Assembly: GCA_039649115.1 (NCBI GenBank)
Contig: JBBWZQ010000414.1
Coordinates: 1 to 56,686 of the forward strand
Direction of reading: 5' to 3'
DNA length: 56,686 nucleotides
Source: DATEJJ01 sp039649115
GTDB lineage: Bacteria; Actinomycetota; Actinomycetes; Mycobacteriales; Micromonosporaceae
Shown here: one piece after another, positions 50,405-56,686 of the stretch
Position numbering within the stretch: position 1 is the first letter of the stretch
How the letters are laid out: each line of letters opens with the position of its first letter
Program-made: the position numbers and the translations under genes
The notes under the pieces: model-generated
Told to the model about the DNA's origin: nothing
What the model saw: the letters and a program-made list of their open reading frames with translations, nothing else
The model's database searches: none

Positions 50405-51049
50405 CTAGATGGCACTCGGGTGATATGTGTTTTGCGCCCACTCCAGCCCGCGCGTCAGCACCGCCTCCGTGGCGTCGGCCGCGCGGTCCACGAGGAACTC
50501 CAGCTCCTTGCGCTCGGCACCGGAGAAGTCCGACAGCACGTAGTCGGCCGGATCCTGGCGCCCGGGCGGGCGGCCGATGCCGAACCGTACCCGCAGATAG
50601 TCCTTGCTCCCCAACGACTGCGACAGCGACCGCAGCCCGTTGTGGCCGCCCTCGCCGCCGCCGATCTTCATGCGGATCTGGCCGTACGGGAGGTCCAGCT
50701 CGTCATGCAGCGCGACGATACGGTCCACCGGAACCTTGTAGAACTGGCTCAGCGCCGCCACCGGACCGCCGGAGAGATTCATGAAGGTCATCGGCTTGGC
50801 GAGCACCACGCGCGGCCCGCCGATGCCGAGATGCCCCTCCGCGACCTGCGCCACCGCCTTGCGGTGCCGGCCGAACCCGGCGCCGACGCGGCTCGCCAGC
50901 AGCTCGACGATCATGAATCCGACGTTGTGGCGGTTGCGCGCGTATCCCGGCCCGGGGTTGCCGAGCCCGACAACCAGCCACGGCTCCGGCAGGGACGCGA
51001 GTGGGGTGCTCGCCTCCGCCAGAGGCCGGCTCCGGCTGCGCTCCCCCAC
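50405..51049 (-). CDS. pth: Peptidyl-tRNA hydrolase
   Basis: A 214-residue enzyme that releases peptides from prematurely dropped peptidyl-tRNA. It has the full signature: VVGLGNPGPGYARNRHNVGFM near 25-45 (catalytic His), KPMTFMNLSG, and HDELDLPYGQIR with GGGEGGHNGLRSL. The start is GTG 51049, 6 bases after the rplY stop, giving an N-terminus slightly longer than some homologues. The two genes are coupled as in most actinobacteria. Confidence 0.96.
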   Translation of the reverse strand: MGERSRSRPLAEASTPLASLPEPWLVVGLGNPGPGYARNRHNVGFMIVELLASRVGAGFGRHRKAVAQVAEGHLGIGGPRVVLAKPMTFMNLSGGPVAALSQFYKVPVDRIVALHDELDLPYGQIRMKIGGGEGGHNGLRSLSQSLGSKDYLRVRFGIGRPPGRQDPADYVLSDFSGAERKELEFLVDRAADATEAVLTRGLEWAQNTYHPSAI

Positions 51050-51054
51050 CCGGG

Positions 51055-51675
51055 TCAGACCTCGGCAGGCTGTGCCTCGGCGGACTCCTCCGCCGGCGCC
51101 TCGCCAATCTCCTCGGCCAGGTCCGCCGCGCTCGGCGCGCCGGCGACGATCACGATGACCAGGTCGGGTTCGGCCGCGAGCTCGACGCCCTCGGGCAGCC
51201 TCACGTCGCCCGCGGTCACCCGGGAACCGGCCTCCAGCCCATCGATCGAGGCGTCCAGGTGGTCGGGCAGCCGGGTCGCGTCGGCCAGTACGGCGAGCGT
51301 CTGGTGCTCGTGCATGACCAGCGTCTCGCGGGCCGCCTCGCCGACCAGGACCACCGGGATCTCCACCGTGATCATCTGGCCGCGGCGCACGATCAGCAGG
51401 TCGACGTGGTCGAACGTCTCCTTCAGCGGGTCCCGCTGGATCGCCTTCGGCAGGGCCAGCGCGGTGCTGCCGTCCGAGATGCGGATGTCGAAGACCTGCG
51501 TCATGCCGCCGTGCCGGATGGCGGCGGCCAGCTCCCGCGCGGGCAGCGAGATGTGCTTGGGCGCCTCGCCGTGGCCGTACAGCACGGCGGGCACCTTGCC
51601 GGCACGGCGGGTTCGCCGCGCACCACCCTTGCCGAACTCGGTGCGGAGCTCGGCGCTGATACGGACCTCGGACAC
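51055..51675 (-). CDS. rplY: Ribosomal protein L25 (CTC/general stress form)
   Basis: A 206-residue CTC-type bL25. The N-terminal 5S rRNA-binding L25 domain (EVRISAELRTEFGKGGARRTRRAGKVPAVLYG) is followed by the C-terminal TL5/CTC beta domain and an acidic Ala/Glu tail (AEEIGEAPAEESAEAQPAEV). GTG 51675 has AAGGTG upstream. It precedes pth in an operon, a typical actinobacterial order with prs and glmU nearby. Confidence 0.96.
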   Translation of the reverse strand: MSEVRISAELRTEFGKGGARRTRRAGKVPAVLYGHGEAPKHISLPARELAAAIRHGGMTQVFDIRISDGSTALALPKAIQRDPLKETFDHVDLLIVRRGQMITVEIPVVLVGEAARETLVMHEHQTLAVLADATRLPDHLDASIDGLEAGSRVTAGDVRLPEGVELAAEPDLVIVIVAGAPSAADLAEEIGEAPAEESAEAQPAEV

Positions 51676-51999
51676 GGGGGCACACCTTCCGTCTGCTCGT
51701 CTGCTGCTGCTGGCTCGCGGTGCCGGGGCGAGGGCGCGATGCGCCCGGGCCATGCCCGGACACCGCGTCGATAACGGCACCGCAGCCGGCCGGTCTCGGC
51801 CCGCCGGGCACCCTCGCCGTGGCAACCCCACCACTCTACCGGACGCCCACGCACCCATGCGGTCCGGGACGTGCCCGCTCGCGCAGCGGCCCGAAGGAAG
51901 GAGCGCAGCGACCGAGTGGAGGGTCGCCCTTTCGGGCGGGAACAGGCGCGGGAGCCGCGCTCGCGGAGCGGGAGCCGGCAAGCAGGGCGCGAGCGCGAG
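51676..51999. other. 324-bp GC-rich intergenic region between prs and rplY
   Basis: No gene is supported. The prs-proximal half (about 51890-51999) is made of short repeated words such as GAGCGCAGCGACC, GCTCGCGGAGC and GCGAGCGCGAGC. It contains GCGACC/GGTCGC arms (51908-51927) and a CGCCC-GAAA-GGGCG hairpin on the minus strand (51925-51938), about 60 bases after the prs stop. A terminator or a small degenerate repeat island is the likely explanation. Confidence 0.4.
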
Positions 52000-52983
52000 C
52001 TAGCTCAGCCCACCGAACAGGGTTGTCACCGAGCCGTCGTCGAAGACCTCGCGGATCGCGCGGGCGATGAGCGGGGCGATCGACAGCACCTTGATTTTGT
52101 CCAACCGCTTCTCCGGCGGCAGCGGCAACGTGTTGGTGACCACGACCTCACTGATCCGGCTGTTCTTCAGCCGCTCGGTGGCCGGGTCGGAGAGGATCGC
52201 GTGCGTGGACGCGACCAGCACGTCCGCCGCGCCCGAGTCGAACAGGATGTCGGCCGCCCGGATGATCGTGCTGCCCGTATCGATCATGTCGTCGACGATC
52301 AGGCAGACCCGGTCCTCGACGTCGCCGACCACCCGGTTGGCGACCACCTGGTTGGGCTTGAGCGGGTCGCGGGTCTTGTGGATGAACGCCAGCGGGCACC
52401 CGCCGAGCCGGTCGGTCCACCGCTCCGCCACCCGCACCCGGCCGGAGTCCGGGGCGACCACTGTCATCGGGCGGCCCTCGTAGCGCTCCTCGATGTAGCC
52501 GGCGAGGATGTTCATCGCGAACAGGTGGTCCACCGGCCCGTTGAAGAAGCCCTGGATCTGAGCGGTGTGCAGGTCGACGGTGAGGATCCGGTTGGCGCCC
52601 GCCGTCTTGTACATGTCCGACACCAGCCGCGCCGAGATCGGCTCCCGACCCCGGTGCTTCTTGTCCTGGCGGGCGTAGGGATAGAACGGCAGGACCACGG
52701 TGATGCGCTTGGCCGATCCGCGCTTGAGCGCGTCGACCATGATGAGCGACTCCACCAGCCACTGGTTGATGGGGGATGTCATCGACTGCACGACGAACGC
52801 GTCGGAGCCGCGTACTGACTCCCGGTAGCGTACGAAGATCTCGCCGTTGGCGAAGTCGTACGCGTCGGTCGCCGTGGGTGCCACGCCGAGCACCTCACCG
52901 ATCTCGTCGGCCAACGCTACGTAGGCCCGGCCCGAGAAGAGCATGAGCGTCTTACGGCTTGCGGACTCGATGCTGTTGCCCAT
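52000..52983 (-). CDS. prs: Ribose-phosphate pyrophosphokinase
   Basis: A 327-residue PRPP synthetase making 5-phosphoribosyl diphosphate from ribose-5-phosphate and ATP. Motifs: FANGEIFVRYRESVRG near 44, catalytic flexible loop YPYARQDKKHRGREPIS near 100-116, DLHTAQIQGFF near 137, and the PRPP-binding VCLIVDDMIDTGST near 226. ATG 52983 follows GGGGAGC. It lies 53 bases downstream of glmU, the usual neighbour. Confidence 0.97.
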   Translation of the reverse strand: MGNSIESASRKTLMLFSGRAYVALADEIGEVLGVAPTATDAYDFANGEIFVRYRESVRGSDAFVVQSMTSPINQWLVESLIMVDALKRGSAKRITVVLPFYPYARQDKKHRGREPISARLVSDMYKTAGANRILTVDLHTAQIQGFFNGPVDHLFAMNILAGYIEERYEGRPMTVVAPDSGRVRVAERWTDRLGGCPLAFIHKTRDPLKPNQVVANRVVGDVEDRVCLIVDDMIDTGSTIIRAADILFDSGAADVLVASTHAILSDPATERLKNSRISEVVVTNTLPLPPEKRLDKIKVLSIAPLIARAIREVFDDGSVTTLFGGLS

Positions 52984-53036
52984 CGGCTCGATGCTCCCCT
53001 GATTGAGTCGATGTCCCTCGCCTGGCCTCGATCAGC

Positions 53037-54485
53037 CTACCTGTCCTCGCTGGTACCCGGCGTTGTCGGGTCGGCCGCCTCGCGGGCCCGGGCCGCCGCC
53101 TCGGCCGCCGGGGTGCCCGGACGGCGGGACTCCACCCAGCCCTCCACGATCTTCTGCGGCGCGTTGGAGTAGGACAAGGCGCCGGGCGGTACCTCGCGGC
53201 GCACCACGGTGCCGGCACCCGTGTACGCACCGTCACCGACCACCACCGGTGCGACGAACATGTTGTCCGCGCCGGTACGCGCGTGGCTGCCGATCACCGT
53301 CCGGTGCTTGGCCACCCCGTCGTAGTTGACGAAGACCGTCGCCGCGCCGATGTTCGTCTGCTCGCCGATGGTCGCATCGCCCACATAGGACAGATGAGGA
53401 ACCTTCGTGCCCGTACCGATCTCGGCGTTCTTCGTCTCGACGAACGTGCCGATCTTTCCCTTGTCACCCAGGGACGTGCCCGGTCGCAGGTAGGCGAAGG
53501 GGCCGACCGAGGCGCCCACGCCGACGCGCGCGCCCGAGCCGTGCGTACGCACCACGGAGGCGTGCTCCGCGACGTACACGTCGGTGAGCGTCGTGTCCGG
53601 GCCGACCAGGGCGCCCTCCCCGATCACGGTCGCGCCGCGCAGTTGGGTGTTGGGCTCCACGACGGCGTCCCGGCCGAGCGTGACGGTGACGTCGATCCAG
53701 GTGGTCACCGGGTCGAGCAGGGTCACCCCGCTGCGCATCCAGTCGCCGTTGACCCGGTCGCGCAGCAGCGCCCGCAGCATGGCGAGCTGGGCCCGGTCGT
53801 TGGCGCCCAGGGCCTCCGTCGTGTCGTCGGCCGAGGCGGTCGCCACCGCGTGCCCGGCGGCGAGCAGCGTGCCGAACACGTCGGTCAGGTACTCCTCACC
53901 CTGGTCGTTGTCGGTGGACAGCTTGTCGAGGGCCTCGCGCAGCACGGCCGCCTCGAACACGTACGCGCCCGCGTTGATCTCCCGGACCGCCCGCTCCGCC
54001 GGGGTGGCGTCGCGCTCCTCGACGATGCGCTGGAAGCCGCGCGGTCCGCGGACGATACGCCCCAGCCCGCCGGGATCGGCCACCTCGGCGGTCAACAGGG
54101 TCGCCGCCGCGCCGGCCGCCTCGTGCGCGCCGACGAGCGCGGCGAGGGTCGCCGGCCGGATCAGCGGCAGGTCGCCGTTGAGCACCACGACCGTGCCGGT
54201 GAGCTCGGGCGCGGCGGCCAGGGCGACGCGTACCGCGTGCCCGGTGCCGTGCTGGCGCTCCTGCAGGACCGGCGCGGCGCCGGGGGCGATCTCGGTCAGG
54301 TGCTCGCGTACCTGGTCGGCGCCGTACCCGATGACGACGAGGGTGTGCCGCGCCTCCAGCGGCTCGGCGGCGGCGAGGACGTGGCCGAGCATCGTGCGCC
54401 CGAGCAGGGGGTGCAGCACCTTGGGCAGCGAGGAGCGCATCCGCCTGCCCTCGCCGGCGGCGAGGACGATGAGGCTACGGCTCAT
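53037..54485 (-). CDS. glmU: Bifunctional GlmU (N-acetyltransferase/uridylyltransferase)
   Basis: A 482-residue enzyme making UDP-GlcNAc for peptidoglycan. The N-terminal pyrophosphorylase begins VLAAGEGRRMRSSLPKVLH and includes QHGTGHAV and VVLNGDLPLI. From about 255 a left-handed beta helix (hexapeptide repeats, VVEPNTQLRGATVIGEGALVG) ends in the acetyltransferase site KVPHLSYVGDATIGEQTNIGAATV. GAGGAG precedes ATG 54485. A tRNA-Gln gene is directly upstream. Confidence 0.97.
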   Translation of the reverse strand: MSRSLIVLAAGEGRRMRSSLPKVLHPLLGRTMLGHVLAAAEPLEARHTLVVIGYGADQVREHLTEIAPGAAPVLQERQHGTGHAVRVALAAAPELTGTVVVLNGDLPLIRPATLAALVGAHEAAGAAATLLTAEVADPGGLGRIVRGPRGFQRIVEERDATPAERAVREINAGAYVFEAAVLREALDKLSTDNDQGEEYLTDVFGTLLAAGHAVATASADDTTEALGANDRAQLAMLRALLRDRVNGDWMRSGVTLLDPVTTWIDVTVTLGRDAVVEPNTQLRGATVIGEGALVGPDTTLTDVYVAEHASVVRTHGSGARVGVGASVGPFAYLRPGTSLGDKGKIGTFVETKNAEIGTGTKVPHLSYVGDATIGEQTNIGAATVFVNYDGVAKHRTVIGSHARTGADNMFVAPVVVGDGAYTGAGTVVRREVPPGALSYSNAPQKIVEGWVESRRPGTPAAEAAARAREAADPTTPGTSEDR

Positions 54486-54625
54486 GACGTGCTCCTCTCG
54501 GGCATCGGACGCTGCGGGGTCATGCTATCCGGGAACGCGGCCGGAGCCGGCTGAGGTCAGCTCTGGTCGCGGGCGTCGACGGCAACGGGAGCAGGCGCTC
54601 GTCGTAACGGACTTGACGGTACAGC

Positions 54626-54697
54626 TCGGCCGCTAGGACTCGAACCTAGAAACTCTGCACCAAAGGCAGAAGTGTTGCCAATTACACCACGGCCGAT
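54626..54697 (-). tRNA. tRNA-Gln (anticodon TTG)
   Basis: A 72-nt tRNA on the minus strand. The 7-bp acceptor pairs TCGGCCG with CGGCCGA, then discriminator G. The anticodon arm TCTGC-CTTTGGT-GCAGA carries anticodon TTG, reading CAA/CAG glutamine codons. The T arm CTAGG-TTCGAGT-CCTAG is intact. The 3' CCA is not encoded. Confidence 0.95.
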
Positions 54698-54857
54698 TGC
54701 TTACGGACTAGCGTAACCGCCGTTCCGCGGCAGTGGCATCCGGCTCCGCGAGCCCATCCGAAATGCCGGCCACCTCGGCCGCGGCGGCCTGTCGGGTCAG
54801 CGCCCTGCGCTCGTCGCGAGCCGTACGGCGGCGGTCCCGGAGCGCACAGGGGGTGGG

Positions 54858-55304
54858 TCAGTCCTGCGGGGAGAGCAGGACGATCGGGATCACGCGGGCA
54901 GTCTTCTGTGCGTACTCGTCGTACAGCGGGAAGGTGCGCGCCATCTGGGCCCAGAGGGGCTCACGCTCGGCCGAGGACGCGACACGGGCGTGGGCGGTGA
55001 ACCGGCGGGTGCCGACCTGTACCCCGACGCTCGGGTCCGCCTGGAGGTTCTTGAACCACGCCGGATCCTCGTCGGCGCCGCCCTTGGAGGCTACGACGAC
55101 GAAGTCGTGGCCCGAGGTGCCGTAGATCAGGCAGGTGCGACGTGGCTCGCCGGTCCTGCGTCCGGTCGTGGCGAGCACGAGTGTGTACACGCCGTTCGAC
55201 TCGTGTCCCTCGGTTCCGCCCGAGGCCAGATACGTACGGGTCTGCTCAGCGACCCAGTCCCACTTCGAGTCGGTGGCGCGGTCGAGGTCGTCGGCGACGG
55301 CCAT
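54858..55304 (-). CDS. Nitroreductase family deazaflavin-dependent oxidoreductase (DDN-like)
   Basis: A 148-residue protein of the split beta-barrel F420-binding group that includes the mycobacterial Ddn enzyme. Signature: TTGRRTGEPRRTCLIYG near 55-70, then FVVVASKGGADEDPAWFKNLQADP, the segment that wraps the cofactor phosphate, and a C-terminal RVIPIVLL strand. ATG 55304 has AGAAGGGACC upstream. The substrate is unknown; such enzymes reduce quinones and nitro compounds using F420H2. The 160 bases to the tRNA gene (54698-54857) contain no supported gene. Confidence 0.9.
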   Translation of the reverse strand: MAVADDLDRATDSKWDWVAEQTRTYLASGGTEGHESNGVYTLVLATTGRRTGEPRRTCLIYGTSGHDFVVVASKGGADEDPAWFKNLQADPSVGVQVGTRRFTAHARVASSAEREPLWAQMARTFPLYDEYAQKTARVIPIVLLSPQD

Positions 55305-55561
55305 GGCAGCGGTCCCTTCTGGTGCGGGTGGTACAGGTTGGTGATCTACTACGCGACGTAGGAGAAAATGATCGACTTCGAGGCGACCCGCCCGAGCGCA
55401 GCCACCGCCATCAGCATCTTGCCATCGTGCATGACCGCCCGAACGCCACGCGGTGCGGGTCGCACGGGCGGTGACGGCCAGAAGCAGGTCGGAGAACTCC
55501 GCACACCTGTGGATGTCGAGAATGTGGTGCTGGCTTCGTCCCAGGGACACCAGCGGCCACG

Positions 55562-55687
55562 AGGGCCGATCGCGCGGTCCAGCTGGCTGGGGAGCTGTCC
55601 GCCGCTCCCGGGGCCGGCGGACAGCCGATCCACGAGTGGCTCGAGGTTCGACCGTTTCTCACCGGGTCGCCCACGCTCAGCGAGTGA
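55562..55687 (+). pseudogene. C-terminal remnant of a YCII-family protein
   Basis: A 41-codon open segment reading RADRAVQLAGELSAAPGAGG then IHEWLEVRPFLT and a TGA stop. This resembles the C-terminus of YCII/DGPF proteins, in which an A-x-x-x-A helix is followed by an EVRP strand. The rest of the gene upstream (55305-55561) has no matching frame, so only the 3' end survives. Its stop overlaps the sigma fragment's GTG (GTGA, 55684-55687), the usual coupling of YCII and ECF sigma genes. Confidence 0.5.
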
Positions 55688-55956
55688 ACGAGTCGCTGCT
55701 GCGGCAGCTCGTGCCCCCAGTGATCGGTGTCCTCGTCCGGCGCGGAGCCGACTTCGCCTCGGCCGAGGATGCCGTGCAGGAGGCCCTGATCCGGGCGCTG
55801 GAAACCTGGCCGGACGATCCACCGCGCGATCCGAAGGCATGGCTCGTCGCGGACCCTGTGCGGGATGCTCACCGCTTACGGGCTGCTCGATCGCTCGACA
55901 CGCGCGAGCCACTCGGCGAGGAGGGCGTGCACGAGTTCCGGTTGCTCGTGGGGTAG
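55684..55956 (+). pseudogene. Truncated ECF sigma factor (sigma-70 region 2 fragment)
   Basis: From GTG 55684 the frame reads VNESLLRQLVPPVIGVLVRR, GADFASAEDAVQEALIRALE, TWPDDPPRDPKAWLV. This is the N-terminus of DUF6596-type ECF sigma factors. The similarity stops near 55848, at the point where the usual sequence continues into a Trp/Arg-rich helix. What follows is unrelated and closes at 55956, inside the convergent hydrolase gene. Region 4 is missing, so the protein cannot work as a sigma factor. A deletion joining this locus to the hydrolase 3' side is the simplest explanation. Confidence 0.65.
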
Positions 55957-56661
55957 GGCGTGTCCCGCGTCGTCGAGCACGGCGAGCGAGGCGTGCGGGT
56001 AGTGGTCGACGAGGTCGACAGCGGCGGCATACCCGACCGTCGAGTCCAGCCGCCCCGCCACCACCACTGTCGGACCCGCGTAAGCCGGCGCGTGATCGGG
56101 GGTCAGCGCCCACCGTTCGCCGATTCGCTGGAGCGCTGCCTGGTCGGCGAGCGCGGCGGCCGGGGCGACGTAACGCTCGTACCGTTCGAGCATCTCCGGG
56201 GTTTGGATCACGAAGTAGCTGCGGAAGACGTCGTCACCGATCTCACCCGATCCGGCGACGACGCGGTGCTCTGGGACGCCACGCAGTCCTGGCAACAACG
56301 GACAGACGAGCGCCAGACCAGCGACCTGCGCCGGGCGCTTCGCGGCCATCGCCTGCGCGTAGTACGCGCCCGCCGAATGACCGATGAGCAGGTGCGCAGT
56401 CCCGCCAGTGACCTCGTCGGCGAAGTTGAGCAGCGTGGCGAGGACGTCGTCGGCGCCGCGCAGCGTTTCGGGAGCGACTGTCCGGCCCATTCCCGGGAGG
56501 TCAGGATAGATCCGCCGCAGCTGCGCAACGCCGTCGAAAACCAGCTCGAAGCAAGCCTCAGCCTCGCGGTGGTCGACGCCCGCGCCGTGGAGGACCAGCA
56601 CGGGGCGACCGGTCCCGTGCTCCACGTAGTGGACCACGACCTCGCCCACTCGGATCTCCAT
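55876..56661 (-). CDS. Alpha/beta-fold hydrolase
   Basis: A 261-residue single-domain alpha/beta hydrolase, complete within the window. Oxyanion-hole HGAG lies near residue 25, the nucleophile elbow GHSAG near 94, the acidic residue probably in VVAGRLDSTVG near 205, and the catalytic His in LDDAGHALPHEQPE near 234. Opening VHYVEHGTGRPVLVLHGAG is typical. No signal peptide. The substrate is unknown. The start is ATG 56661. Its 3' end runs into the sigma-factor fragment on the other strand. Confidence 0.93.
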   Translation of the reverse strand: MEIRVGEVVVHYVEHGTGRPVLVLHGAGVDHREAEACFELVFDGVAQLRRIYPDLPGMGRTVAPETLRGADDVLATLLNFADEVTGGTAHLLIGHSAGAYYAQAMAAKRPAQVAGLALVCPLLPGLRGVPEHRVVAGSGEIGDDVFRSYFVIQTPEMLERYERYVAPAAALADQAALQRIGERWALTPDHAPAYAGPTVVVAGRLDSTVGYAAAVDLVDHYPHASLAVLDDAGHALPHEQPELVHALLAEWLARVERSSSP

Positions 56662-56686
56662 CCCCGCAGGCTAGCCGCGCAAGGGG

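Noticed and set aside
54698..54857. Short minus-strand helical reading frame rich in Ala/Arg upstream of tRNA-Gln
   Set aside because: It ends in a stop but has no start codon or ribosome site; probably chance in GC-rich intergenic DNA.
55305..55561. Possible further gene between the oxidoreductase and the YCII remnant
   Set aside because: Several frames are open on both strands, but none shows a recognisable motif or a start with ribosome site; it is likely decayed sequence.

Overview
The window is about 70% GC or more and carries gene families typical of filamentous actinobacteria. These include a conservon-type signalling cluster, a DeoR-led gal operon, a LacI/malEFG maltodextrin regulon, a nitrate/nitrite-sensing-type histidine kinase, deazaflavin-type oxidoreductases and many GTG/TTG starts. 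The combination points to a chromosomal segment of Micromonosporaceae (an Actinoplanes/Micromonospora relative). This is inferred from family recognition and not from any search.

Layout. (1) 1-8.9 kb is a signalling block: a transposase-derived, proline-rich protein, an orphan branched-chain-amino-acid-type binding lipoprotein, and a convergent conservon operon (histidine kinase, Roadblock, DUF742, GTPase). The kinase and the transposase-like protein carry the same C-terminal tail motif. (2) 9.2-19.5 kb is nucleoside salvage: adenosine deaminase, then an operon of BMP lipoprotein, ABC ATPase, two permeases, cytidine deaminase with a C-terminal extension, thymidine phosphorylase and a cupin. 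A divergent RlmA-like methyltransferase and a DUF4272 protein are interspersed. (3) 19.7-22 kb holds a small membrane protein and a TetR regulator divergent from a membrane protein, with two matching operators between them. (4) 22-30 kb is maltodextrin use: malEFG-like transporter plus a neopullulanase-type enzyme on one strand, LacI regulator plus alpha-glucosidase on the other, around an operator-rich divergent promoter. (5) 30-36 kb contains an acidic protein, YihY, 2H phosphoesterase, TrpS, an ECF sigma factor with a membrane-anchored partner, and a CBS/CorC protein lacking its membrane domain. (6) 36-41 kb is deoR-galT-galE-galK, with every start overlapping the preceding stop, then a spermidine-synthase-like protein. 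(7) 41-50 kb has a giant secreted PQQ-propeller/Ig-like/lectin protein, a pair of REP-like hairpins, and an operon of polyprenyl-phosphate sugar transferase, cysQ, cysD and cysN. (8) 50-54.7 kb is housekeeping: pth, rplY, prs, glmU and tRNA-Gln(TTG). (9) 54.8-56.7 kb holds a deazaflavin-type oxidoreductase, the decayed remains of a YCII/ECF-sigma gene pair, and an alpha/beta hydrolase.

Most interesting points: an apparently exapted IS110-type protein that shares a C-terminal module with the adjacent sensor kinase; a polysaccharide-initiating transferase translationally linked to sulfate-activation genes next to a three-lectin secreted protein; palindromic operators placed inside promoter spacers in the mal and tetR regions; a CTG start codon for the nucleoside ABC ATPase; and genome-style short-word biases (GTAC and a TCCAC-W-GTGGA palindrome).
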